Positions 1-5,734 of a stretch of DNA of 5,734 nucleotides are shown piece after piece; the stretch's first letter is position 1, and the number at the start of each line of letters is the position of its first letter. The stretch is from Streptomyces violaceus (GTDB taxonomy: Bacteria > Actinomycetota > Actinomycetes > Streptomycetales > Streptomycetaceae). Made by a program: the position numbers and the translations under genes. The notes beneath the pieces are model-generated. The model was not told the origin of the DNA and ran no database searches. It worked only from the letters and a program-made list of their open reading frames with translations. The stretch is from NCBI GenBank assembly GCA_000715635.1, contig KL569100.1, positions 217,242-222,975 on the forward strand, given 5' to 3'.

Positions 1-83
1 CCGCAGCGGTGATACCCGCGGCACCCTTCGCTGAAGCGCAGTGGCCCCTCCGCCCGCGTGCAGTTTCCACACCCTCAAGGAGA

Positions 84-1289
84 GTGAGTACTCTGTCCGA
101 TCCCATCAAGAAACTTCCACCGAACTCGAAGGGGAAGGTTCGATACCGGTTTGTTGTCGACGCAGGAATCGACCCCGAAACTGGTAAGCGTAAGCAGTTG
201 AGGCGCACCTTCGACTCGTTGAAGGAAGCCAGGGCTGAGTACGCAAACATAACTAACCGGCGGCATGATGGGTCGCTTGTGCCGCCCAACAAGATCACCG
301 TGAATGAGTGGCTCGACCGATGGCTGGCCATGAAAGCGGAGGATCTCGAAGAAACCACCATCTACAACTACGGGATTACCCTGGACCGAGTTCGGGGGAG
401 GCTCGGCAATATCCGTCTCCAGGACCTTACTGAAGAGCACGTGGAAGAGTGGAGAGACTGGGCGCTGGCGCATGGCCGCGTGCGTGGTAAAAGGGCCGGG
501 ACGCCACTCAGTGTCACGAGTGTGGATATGAGCCTCGCTCGGCTGAAGGAAGCGCTGGGGAGAGCCGTTACCCGGCGGTTGGTGTACGTCAATGTCGCTG
601 CGCACGTGACCATTCCCCGGAGAGCGCGCAAGGAAGAACGGAAGACTAAAGAGGAGGTGCCGCCCTGGAACGTCCAGGAGGTTCAGAAATTCATCCATGG
701 AATTAGGGGCGAGCGTCTCTATGCTGCGCTTCTTCTTTCGCTGATGGGGCTTCGCCCAGCTGAAGTCTGCGGCCTCCGGTGGGAAGACGTTGACTTGGAG
801 AACGCCACGATCGTCATTGCCAACACGCGCACGATGATGGGCAACCGGTACGTGGTGGAGAAGGACACCAAGTCTCTTGCGGGTGAGCGGGACCTGCCGC
901 TGCCGGCGCTGGTGCTGGGAGCCCTCAAGGCATTCCGGGCTCTCCAAGCCGAGGAGAGGCTCGCTTTGGGGGAGGCGTACACGGTGTCGGGCTACGTGCT
1001 GGCGCATGAGACGGGCGACGCCTTCACGATCAAGCAACTTCGCCGACGCGCGTACCGGCTTATGGAGCTTCTCGGGCTCCGTCGCGTCAGGCTCTACGAC
1101 GCACGCTCGTCGTGCTTCACCTTCCTGGCCAACAACGGCGTCCCGGACCACATCCTCGCGCGATGGGCCGGACATACGAACGTAAAGACGACCAAGCGGT
1201 GGTACGTCAAGCCGGATGTAGAAGATCTTCGCGGAGCCGCCACCACTTGGGATGGCCTGCACGGGGGTACGGCAGAGGGGCAAGAGTGA
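84..1289 (+). CDS. Tyrosine recombinase/integrase of an integrative element or phage
   Basis: Site-specific recombinase that would integrate and excise its host element by strand exchange at att sites through a covalent 3'-phosphotyrosine intermediate. Numbered from GTG 84 it has 401 residues, normal for actinomycete element integrases. Residues about 20-55 look like an arm-type DNA-binding domain (YRFVVDAG..GKRKQLRRTF). About 71-175 is the SAM-like core-binding domain, and about 193-390 the catalytic domain. Visible catalytic residues are Arg224 (MGLRPAEVCGLRW), Lys263 (TKSLAGERDLPLP), Arg341 in YDARSS, His364 (WAGH) and the nucleophile Tyr374 (KRWYVKP). The HxxR box has Tyr338 instead of His, and the residue after Arg341 is Ser rather than the common His. 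The start is uncertain: an AAGGAG at 77-82 lies only one base before GTG 84 but ten bases before CTG 93, and the frame is open back to GTG 9. Upstream, the other two forward frames stop at 10-12 and 32-34, so a preceding gene could end there. The target site cannot be predicted. Confidence 0.9.
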   Translation: MSTLSDPIKKLPPNSKGKVRYRFVVDAGIDPETGKRKQLRRTFDSLKEARAEYANITNRRHDGSLVPPNKITVNEWLDRWLAMKAEDLEETTIYNYGITLDRVRGRLGNIRLQDLTEEHVEEWRDWALAHGRVRGKRAGTPLSVTSVDMSLARLKEALGRAVTRRLVYVNVAAHVTIPRRARKEERKTKEEVPPWNVQEVQKFIHGIRGERLYAALLLSLMGLRPAEVCGLRWEDVDLENATIVIANTRTMMGNRYVVEKDTKSLAGERDLPLPALVLGALKAFRALQAEERLALGEAYTVSGYVLAHETGDAFTIKQLRRRAYRLMELLGLRRVRLYDARSSCFTFLANNGVPDHILARWAGHTNVKTTKRWYVKPDVEDLRGAATTWDGLHGGTAEGQE

Positions 1290-1668
1290 GCCACGCGGAC
1301 TATGAGCCGAGCAACTTGCGCGCCGTATGGCCTGCAGGATTGGGGCGAGGGGGCTTCGGAGTCCGCTTGCTGGTTTTGGACCGGTGGCTGTAACTGAGAG
1401 CATCCGACTACGGCCAAGCCTTCTACCAAGCGTTCACCGTGTGGCGTTTAAGTTGCTGTTGGGCGGGGTCTCGGAAGGTTTCCAGGCGGATCGCGCCGAG
1501 CCTCGTTCGTGCCACCACACTCGATGCTGCTTCCTGAACCGCCTGGAGGCCGTGATCAAAGAGGAAAGCGTTGCTCGTAGGCTGAAGGAGGGCACGCGCC
1601 CGGAGGGCCCACTGCCGACATGGCCACGAGTACATGCCGGAGAATGTATACCTGGGTTCTCGTTGGCA

Positions 1669-1699
1669 GGACCGGAGCGGGGCAAGGCCCGCTAGGTCC
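1669..1699. repeat. Strong imperfect inverted repeat (11-bp arms, 6-base centre)
   Basis: GGACC (1669-1673) pairs with GGTCC (1695-1699), and AGCGGG (1676-1681) pairs with CCCGCT (1688-1693). This gives 11 base pairs around a GCAAGG loop, with a small internal mismatch (GG opposite A). No T-tract follows, which is common for actinomycete terminators. It lies 45 bases before the pcaL start. It could be a terminator isolating pcaL from the integrase side, an RNA leader hairpin, or, given two inverted arms around a short spacer beside an integrase gene, the core of an attachment site. The pairing is read directly from sequence. The role is not determined. Confidence 0.55.
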
Positions 1700-1707
1700 A
1701 CCCCGGC

Positions 1708-1730
1708 GATGTGACATCTCGTGACAGATG
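1708..1730. promoter_or_regulatory. Cluster of short repeats, possible operator before pcaL
   Basis: GATGT-G-ACATC (1708-1718) is a perfect 5+1+5 inverted repeat. It overlaps a second one, CATCT (1715-1719) with AGATG (1726-1730), and GTGACA occurs twice ten bases apart (1711 and 1721). The cluster ends 15 bases before the GTG start of pcaL, where a repressor or activator could act. Protocatechuate genes are commonly controlled by MarR- or IclR-family regulators, but I cannot match this sequence to a known operator, and no regulator gene is in the window. The arms are short, so chance is possible. Confidence 0.25.
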
Positions 1731-1744
1731 AGAGGCTCAGACGG

Positions 1745-3049
1745 GTGAGCGAGACACCACCGAACACCCTGCAATACCGCTTTGACGGGCCAGAAGACGC
1801 TCCCGTCCTGATCCTGGGTCCCTCACTGGGTACCACATGGCACATGTGGGACCGCCAGATCCCCGAGCTGATCAAGCACTGGCGCGTCTTCCGGTTCGAC
1901 CTGCCGGGACACGGCGGCGCTCCCGCGTACCCGGCGGGCTCGGTCAACGACCTCACCACACGGCTGCTGGCCACCCTCGAGGGGCTCGGCGTGCAGCGCT
2001 TCGGCTACGCGGGCTGCGCGCTCGGCGGTGCGGTCGGCATCGAGCTGGCCCTGCGCCACCCCGAGCGGCTCGCCTCCCTGGCGCTGATCGCGGCCTCTCC
2101 CCGCTTCGGCACGGCCGACGAGTTCCGGCAGAGAGGCGTGATCGTCCGCACGAACGGCCTCGACCCCATCGCCCGCACCTCGCCCGAGCGCTGGTTCACC
2201 GGCGGGTTCGCCGCCGCGCAGCCCGCGATCACCGAGTGGGCCGTGCAGATGGTCCGCACCACCGACCCCGGCTGCTACATCGCCGCCTGCGAGGCGCTCG
2301 CCTCGTTCGACGTCCGCGCCGAACTCGGCCGCGTCGGCGTACCGACCCTGGTCCTCGTCGGCTCGGACGACCAGGTCACCGGCCCCGCCGAGGCCCGCAC
2401 CCTGGTCGCCGGCATCCCCGACGCCCGCCTCGCCGTCGTCCCCGGCGCCTCCCACCTGGTGCCGGTGGAGCAGCCCGCGGCGGTCACCGACCTCCTGGTG
2501 CGGCACTTCTCCACCGCCTGGCAGCCCGCCTTCGAGACCTCCACCGGCCAGACGGCCCTGCCAGCGGCCGCCCTCAAGCCGGTCCTGTCCCCGGCACCGC
2601 CGCAGCCCCTCCAGTCCGGGCCCGTCGCCGAGATCGCCCCGGTCGTGGCACCCCCGGCGCAGGGGCGGCCCGACCCGTACGACGCCGGGATCAAGGTCCG
2701 CCGCGAGGTGCTCGGCGACGCGCACGTCGACCGGGCGCTGGCGCAGGCCGACGACTTCTCCGGGGACTTCCAGGAATTCATCACCCGCTACGCCTGGGGC
2801 GAGATCTGGGACCGCCCCGGGCTCGACCGGCGCACCCGCAGCTGCGTCACCCTCACCGCCCTGGTCGCCGGCGGCCACCTGGACGAGCTGGCCTTCCACA
2901 CCCGGGCCGCCCTGCGCAACGGCCTCACCCCGGGCGAGATCAAGGAGGTGCTGCTCCAGGCGGCCGTCTACTGCGGCGTCCCGGCGGCGAACAGCGCGTT
3001 CAAGGTCGCCCAGCAGGTCATCCGCGAGGAGACCACCCCCCACGAGTGA
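1745..3049 (+). CDS. pcaL: PcaL: fused 3-oxoadipate enol-lactonase / 4-carboxymuconolactone decarboxylase
   Basis: Bifunctional cytosolic enzyme of the protocatechuate branch of the beta-ketoadipate pathway. The C-terminal half decarboxylates 4-carboxymuconolactone to 3-oxoadipate enol-lactone, which the N-terminal half hydrolyses to 3-oxoadipate. From GTG 1745 it has 434 residues, typical for actinomycete PcaL. Residues about 1-259 form an alpha/beta-hydrolase, about 260-309 a Pro/Ala-rich linker, and about 310-434 a carboxymuconolactone decarboxylase domain (WGEIWDRPGL, FHTRAALRNGLTPGEIKEV). Catalytic Asp209 (GSDD) and His237 (GASH) are present. The nucleophile elbow, however, reads G-C-A-L-G-G, with Ala92 (codon 2018-2020) where Ser is expected, so lactonase activity is in doubt. 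GTG 1745 is chosen because GAGAGG at 1730-1735 lies nine bases upstream and MSETPPNT looks like a natural N-terminus. GTG 1721 (eight residues longer) lacks such a site. In streptomycetes this gene usually follows pcaB in the pca operon; here an integrase lies upstream instead. Confidence 0.9.
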   Translation: MSETPPNTLQYRFDGPEDAPVLILGPSLGTTWHMWDRQIPELIKHWRVFRFDLPGHGGAPAYPAGSVNDLTTRLLATLEGLGVQRFGYAGCALGGAVGIELALRHPERLASLALIAASPRFGTADEFRQRGVIVRTNGLDPIARTSPERWFTGGFAAAQPAITEWAVQMVRTTDPGCYIAACEALASFDVRAELGRVGVPTLVLVGSDDQVTGPAEARTLVAGIPDARLAVVPGASHLVPVEQPAAVTDLLVRHFSTAWQPAFETSTGQTALPAAALKPVLSPAPPQPLQSGPVAEIAPVVAPPAQGRPDPYDAGIKVRREVLGDAHVDRALAQADDFSGDFQEFITRYAWGEIWDRPGLDRRTRSCVTLTALVAGGHLDELAFHTRAALRNGLTPGEIKEVLLQAAVYCGVPAANSAFKVAQQVIREETTPHE

Positions 3050-3083
3050 GGGCGCGCGCGACCCCGGGAGGCAGGATGGACTC

Positions 3084-3719
3084 ATGAAGCTCACGAAGAT
3101 GTCGCACGCCTGCGTCCGCCTCGAGAAGGACGGCCGGACCCTCGTTCTGGACCCCGGCGGGTTCAGCGAGGAGGACGCCGCGCTGGGCGCGGACGCGATC
3201 CTCGTCACCCACGAGCACCCCGACCACTTCGACGAGCTCCGGCTGCGCGCCGCGATGGAGAACAACCCGGCCGCGGAGATCTGGACCCTGCGGTCGGTCG
3301 CGGAGAAGATCTCGTCCGCCTTCCCCGGCCGTGTGCACACCGTCGGCCACGGCGACAGCTTCACCGCCGCCGGCTTCGACGTCCAGGTCCACGGCGAACT
3401 CCACGCGGTGATCCACCCGGACATCCCGCGCATCACCAACGTGGGCTACCTCGTCGACGGCGGCAAGGTCTTCCACCCCGGCGACGCCCTCACCGTCCCC
3501 GACCACCCGGTGGAGACGCTGATGCTCCCGGTCATGGCCCCGTGGAGCAAGATCTCCGAGGTCATCGACTACGTCCGCGAGGTTCAGCCGCAGCGCGCCT
3601 ACGACATCCACGACGCCCTCCTCACCGACCTCGCGCGCCCGATCTACGACCGCCAGATCGGCGGCCTCGGCGGGGCGGAACACCTGCGGCTCACCCCCGG
3701 GGCGTCGGCCGACCTCTGA
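3084..3719 (+). CDS. Metallo-beta-lactamase-fold hydrolase (UlaG-like)
   Basis: Small cytosolic metal-dependent hydrolase of 211 residues, the short single-domain type resembling UlaG-like lactonases and other uncharacterised members of the superfamily. The substrate cannot be told from sequence. The fold opens with the beta-strand start MKLTKMSHACVRLEKDGRTL. The metal-binding signature THEHPDHF supplies His43, His45, Asp47 and His48. A further His at 107 or 111, Asp134 in FHPGDAL and His176 in YDIHDALL are plausible remaining ligands. No signal peptide or membrane segment is seen. The ATG has AGGA at 3073-3076, seven bases upstream, and GGGAGG slightly further away. It starts 34 bases after pcaL on the same strand with no evident terminator, so co-transcription is likely. 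A functional link to the pathway is unproven. Confidence 0.85.
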   Translation: MKLTKMSHACVRLEKDGRTLVLDPGGFSEEDAALGADAILVTHEHPDHFDELRLRAAMENNPAAEIWTLRSVAEKISSAFPGRVHTVGHGDSFTAAGFDVQVHGELHAVIHPDIPRITNVGYLVDGGKVFHPGDALTVPDHPVETLMLPVMAPWSKISEVIDYVREVQPQRAYDIHDALLTDLARPIYDRQIGGLGGAEHLRLTPGASADL

Positions 3720-3732
3720 GGCCCGGGCGGCG

Positions 3733-3755
3733 TTGTCAGACCCTCCGGGTAGGTT
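3733..3755 (+). promoter_or_regulatory. Putative DNA-damage (RecA-NDp/PafBC-type) promoter for a leaderless xth transcript
   Basis: TTGTCAGAC (3733-3741), then exactly eight bases, then TAGGTT (3750-3755). This fits the RecA-independent damage promoter described in mycobacteria, TTGTCRGTG-N8-TANNNT, at every position except the TG after the central G, which are AC here. The -10-like hexamer ends seven bases before the ATG at 3763, so transcription would start at or next to the first base of the start codon. That matches the lack of a strong ribosome binding site. In actinobacteria such promoters are activated by the WYL-domain regulator PafBC. The sequence match is direct observation, and activity is inferred. 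Confidence 0.6.
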
Positions 3756-3762
3756 GTGGGAC

Positions 3763-4542
3763 ATGCGCATCGCGACCTGGAACGTGAACTCGATCACCGC
3801 CCGCCTGCCGAGGCTCCTGGCCTGGCTGGAGAGCAGCGGTACGGACGTGCTGTGCCTCCAGGAGGCCAAGGTCGCCGAGGAGCAGTTCCCCGTGGAGCAA
3901 CTGCGCGAGCTGGGCTACGAGTCGGCGGTCCACGCGACCGGCCGGTGGAACGGCGTGGCGGTGCTCTCCCGCGTCGGCATCGAGGACGTCGTCAAGGGCC
4001 TGCCCGGCGACCCCGGGTTCGACGGCTCGGTGGAGCCCCGCGCCATCTCGGCTACCTGCGGCCCGCTCCGCGTCTGGTCGGTGTACGTGCCGAACGGCCG
4101 CGAGGTGGACCACCCGCACTACGCCTACAAGCTCCAGTGGTTCGAGGCCCTCAAGGCCGCCGTCGCCGGTGACGCAGCCGGCAGGCGCCCCTTCGCGGTG
4201 ATGGGCGACTACAACGTGGCGCCGACGGACGACGACGTCTACGACCGCGCGGCCTTCGAGGGCGCGACCCACGTCACCGTCGCCGAGCGAGCGGCCCTGG
4301 CCTCCCTGCGCGAGGCGGGCCTGTCGGACGTGGTCCCGCGGCCCCTGAAGTACGAGCACCCCTTCACGTACTGGGACTACCGCCAGCTCTGCTTCCCGAA
4401 GAACCGCGGCATGCGCATCGACCTCGTGTATGCCAACGCGCCGTTCACGGGGGCGGTCAAGGACGCGTACGTGGACCGCGAGGAGCGCAAGGGCAAGGGC
4501 GCGTCGGACCACGCGCCGGTCGTGGTCGACCTGGACCTCTAG
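3763..4542 (+). CDS. xth: Exodeoxyribonuclease III / AP endonuclease family
   Basis: DNA repair nuclease of the exonuclease III branch of the EEP superfamily. It would cut the backbone 5' to abasic sites in base excision repair and remove 3' blocking groups or nucleotides from duplex DNA, using Mg2+. At 259 residues it has the usual length. Family motifs run in order: TWNVNS (Asn7), LQEAK (Glu34, metal ligand), VYVPNG (Tyr108), GDYNVAP (Asp149, Asn151), FTYWDYR, NRGMRIDLV and the terminal SDHAPV (Asp249, His250). All core catalytic residues are present. The start at ATG 3763 is preferred over an in-frame GTG at 3733 because homology begins at MRIATWN and a -10-like element lies just upstream. 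There is at most a weak AGG (3751-3753), so translation is probably leaderless. It follows the metallo-hydrolase by 43 bases but seems to have its own damage-type promoter, and it converges with the hydrolase gene to its right. Confidence 0.94.
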   Translation: MRIATWNVNSITARLPRLLAWLESSGTDVLCLQEAKVAEEQFPVEQLRELGYESAVHATGRWNGVAVLSRVGIEDVVKGLPGDPGFDGSVEPRAISATCGPLRVWSVYVPNGREVDHPHYAYKLQWFEALKAAVAGDAAGRRPFAVMGDYNVAPTDDDVYDRAAFEGATHVTVAERAALASLREAGLSDVVPRPLKYEHPFTYWDYRQLCFPKNRGMRIDLVYANAPFTGAVKDAYVDREERKGKGASDHAPVVVDLDL

Positions 4543-4555
4543 AGCCCGGCCCAGC

Positions 4556-5734
4556 TCACAGCAGCCGCAGATCCACCGAGTCCGCCAGCGCCGCCAGCCC
4601 CGCATCGCCGGGATGCAGGTGGTCGCCGCTGTCGTACGCGGGCAGCATCCGTGCGGGGTCGGCCGGGTCGCGCACGACGGCGTCGAAGTCGAGCACCCCG
4701 TCGAAGACACCGCCCTCGCGGATCCACTCGTTCACCGCGACCCGCTCGGCGTCGAGGGCTGCCGTGCACCGCGTCTCGCCTTCGCACGGCAGGATCGTCG
4801 CCGCGAGCATCCTGAGCCCCCGGGCCTGCCCGCGTGCCGCCAGCTCCCGCAGCCCCGCGATCACCTGCTCCGCCGAGGTGCCCCAGCGCACGTCGTTGAC
4901 GCCCTCGAAGACGATCGCCGTACGGGCCGACGGCTGGGCGAGGACGTCCCGGTCGAACCGGTGCAGGGCACTCACCCCGGCCGTGTCCGTGGACACCCCG
5001 TCGCCGGGATACCGGTCGGTGACCACACGGTTGCCGGAGACGCCCTGGTTCAGCACTCCGTAGCGCGGCACGGCGCTCTGCCGCAGCAGCCGGCCGGCCA
5101 GCACGTTCGGCCACCGCCGGTTCGCGTCCACCGTGGACTTGTCGCCGTCGGTGATCGAGTCCCCGAGCAGCACCACGGACCCGGGCCCGCCGCCCACGTC
5201 GACCCCGGCGAGCAGCGGCCAGCTGGTGATCACCGAGGTGTACGCCCTGGCGGTGCCGTCCGCCGCGTGGTCGCCGGGCTCGCTGACGTACGACCGCTGC
5301 TGCGCGAGCCGGTGCAGGGGCGCCGCCGGCACCGGGCCGGGCAGATGGAAGCTGACCAGCAGGTTGGCGTCCGCCGGTACCGCGAAGCCCAGCGGATCGC
5401 TGTACGCCTGGGCCCCGGCCGGGATCTCCACGCTCTCCGCACCGCCGAAGGACAGCGGCACCGGCGTCGCGCGTGCCGCCGCGCCCGACGCCTGCACGGC
5501 GACCGTCGCACCGCCGATCCGTACCGGGGCCGCCGCGAAGGTGTTGTCGAACCGCATCCGCACCCGGGGCCCGCCCGCCGACGTGCGCACCACCAGCCGC
5601 AGCGTCCGGTCCGTCCAGGGCCCCACGGCCGCGTAGCCGCCCGTCGACGTCGTCCAGCTGCCCGTCCAGCCCTGCGTGGCGGTCCGTACCGACACCGCGA
5701 AGACGTGCAGTCCGGCGGCGCGCGGCAGCCGCAC
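4556..5734 (-). CDS. SGNH/GDSL hydrolase, N-terminus cut by window edge
   Basis: Serine esterase/lipase-like hydrolase of the SGNH family, the two-part type found in actinomycetes. An N-terminal beta-rich domain (TGSWTTS, TDRTLRLVVRTSAGG, IPAGAQAYSDP) is followed by the catalytic domain. Numbering from the edge, the 392 visible residues show block I GDSITDG (Ser193 nucleophile), block II GVSGNRVV, block III GVNDVRW (Asn280) and block V DHLHPGDAG (Asp371, His374), so the catalytic set is complete. Two Cys in LPCEGETRC could form a disulfide, fitting an exported protein. Members of this group usually carry a signal peptide; none is visible, so the true start and leader most likely lie beyond position 5734, although a GTG sits exactly at the edge. 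The frame shows no break. Substrate is unknown; acetyl or acyl esters of polysaccharides or lipids are possible. Confidence 0.88.
   Translation of the reverse strand: MRLPRAAGLHVFAVSVRTATQGWTGSWTTSTGGYAAVGPWTDRTLRLVVRTSAGGPRVRMRFDNTFAAAPVRIGGATVAVQASGAAARATPVPLSFGGAESVEIPAGAQAYSDPLGFAVPADANLLVSFHLPGPVPAAPLHRLAQQRSYVSEPGDHAADGTARAYTSVITSWPLLAGVDVGGGPGSVVLLGDSITDGDKSTVDANRRWPNVLAGRLLRQSAVPRYGVLNQGVSGNRVVTDRYPGDGVSTDTAGVSALHRFDRDVLAQPSARTAIVFEGVNDVRWGTSAEQVIAGLRELAARGQARGLRMLAATILPCEGETRCTAALDAERVAVNEWIREGGVFDGVLDFDAVVRDPADPARMLPAYDSGDHLHPGDAGLAALADSVDLRLL

Larger units (their letters stand above)
1..1700. mobile_element. Probable end of an integrated element (integrase end)
   Basis: This stretch holds a tyrosine integrase followed by a gene-poor spacer. 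Its base composition is clearly less GC-biased than the genes from 1745 onward, with several AT-ending codons in the integrase. Integrases of actinomycete integrative elements and temperate phages usually lie at one end of the element beside the attachment site. I infer that the element extends left beyond the window and ends somewhere in 1290-1744. No tRNA gene or tRNA fragment is visible in the spacer and the second att copy is not in view, so the exact boundary (given here as 1700) is a guess. The alternative is a solitary integrase left from a decayed element. Confidence 0.45.
1290..1744. other. Gene-poor spacer between integrase and pcaL
   Basis: About 455 bases without a supported gene. 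Open frames exist on both strands, but none has a good ribosome binding site, recognisable motifs or the codon bias of the flanking genes. The best candidate is a minus-strand frame ending with TAG at 1423-1425. Its last 45 or so codons (from LFDHGLQAVQEA onward) read like helical protein, but it has no convincing start and could be a relic. No tRNA or tRNA 3' end is seen on either strand. The right end holds an inverted repeat (1669-1699) and short repeats (1708-1730), followed by the ribosome binding site of pcaL. If the integrase belongs to an integrated element, the junction with host chromosome should fall in this spacer. Confidence 0.5.

Noticed and set aside
75..1403. Minus-strand open frame covering the integrase
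   Set aside because: The integrase on the plus strand has all catalytic residues. The opposite frame lacks domains and a plausible start.
1456..1475. Reverse complement resembles the first codons of pcaL (GAGAC.CC.CC.AACA, encoding ETPPN)
   Set aside because: The match is 14 of about 17 bases, in inverted orientation, and does not extend into the following residues. Chance in proline-rich high-GC sequence is the simpler explanation.
1481..1547. 9-bp inverted repeat TCCAGGCGG / CCGCCTGGA, 49 bases apart
   Set aside because: An arm pair of this length over this distance is not unlikely by chance in GC-rich DNA, and nothing nearby supports a function.
1290..1744. A tRNA gene or tRNA 3' end as the attachment site
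   Set aside because: I looked for a T-loop GTTCGA-type segment with acceptor stem on both strands and found none. The nearest, GTTCG around 1505, has no flanking stems.
1823..3439. Long minus-strand open frame opposite pcaL and the metallo-hydrolase
   Set aside because: It is an antisense shadow typical of high-GC coding DNA: low-complexity Gly/Asp/Arg-rich translation, no domain, and fully covered by two well-supported genes on the other strand.
3721..3738. Conventional sigma70 spacing (17-19 bp) for the xth promoter
   Set aside because: No acceptable -35 hexamer lies 17-19 bases before TAGGTT. The TTGTCA is too close for that layout but fits the damage-type promoter spacing instead.
4542..4557. 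Possible bidirectional terminator between the convergent genes (GAGC...GCTC)
   Set aside because: Only four pairs with an eight-base loop, and it overlaps both stop codons. Too weak to call.
3736..4710. Long minus-strand open frame opposite xth
   Set aside because: Same shadow effect. xth has complete catalytic motifs on the plus strand, and the antisense translation has no recognisable motif.

Overview
The window reads as high-GC actinobacterial chromosome, most likely Streptomyces or a close relative. From about position 1745 rightward the codons end almost always in G or C. GTG starts are used, the genes are tightly packed, and the catabolic fusion gene pcaL has the domain order known from actinomycetes. 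The left 1.7 kb is visibly less GC-biased, with codons such as ATA, ACT, AAA and ATT, and it carries a tyrosine integrase. This suggests the end of an integrated mobile element, for example an actinomycete integrative element or prophage, abutting ordinary chromosome.

Layout: (1) 84-1289 (+), tyrosine recombinase/integrase. (2) 1290-1744, about 455 bases with no convincing gene. It must hold the element/chromosome boundary if the element ends here. A strong 11-bp inverted repeat lies at 1669-1699 and a cluster of short repeats at 1708-1730, just before the next gene. (3) 1745-3049 (+), pcaL, a fusion of 3-oxoadipate enol-lactonase and 4-carboxymuconolactone decarboxylase from the protocatechuate branch of the beta-ketoadipate pathway. 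(4) 3084-3719 (+), a small metallo-beta-lactamase-fold hydrolase, 34 bases downstream and probably co-transcribed. (5) 3763-4542 (+), an exonuclease III/AP endonuclease family DNA repair enzyme, apparently leaderless, with its own promoter-like element. (6) 4556 to the right edge (-), a GDSL/SGNH hydrolase, converging on the repair gene with a 13-base gap and cut off at its N-terminus by the window edge.

Three points deserve attention. The repair gene is preceded by a sequence closely resembling the RecA-independent (PafBC-type) DNA-damage promoter of actinobacteria, at the right distance for a leaderless transcript. The enol-lactonase half of PcaL has Ala where the alpha/beta-hydrolase nucleophile Ser is expected, while the Asp and His remain, and a metal-dependent hydrolase sits directly downstream. 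Finally, the integrase lies where the rest of the pca operon would be expected, so the element may have separated pcaL from its partners. I see no CRISPR array, tRNA, rRNA or insertion sequence, and no clear evidence of a wholly new multi-gene system.
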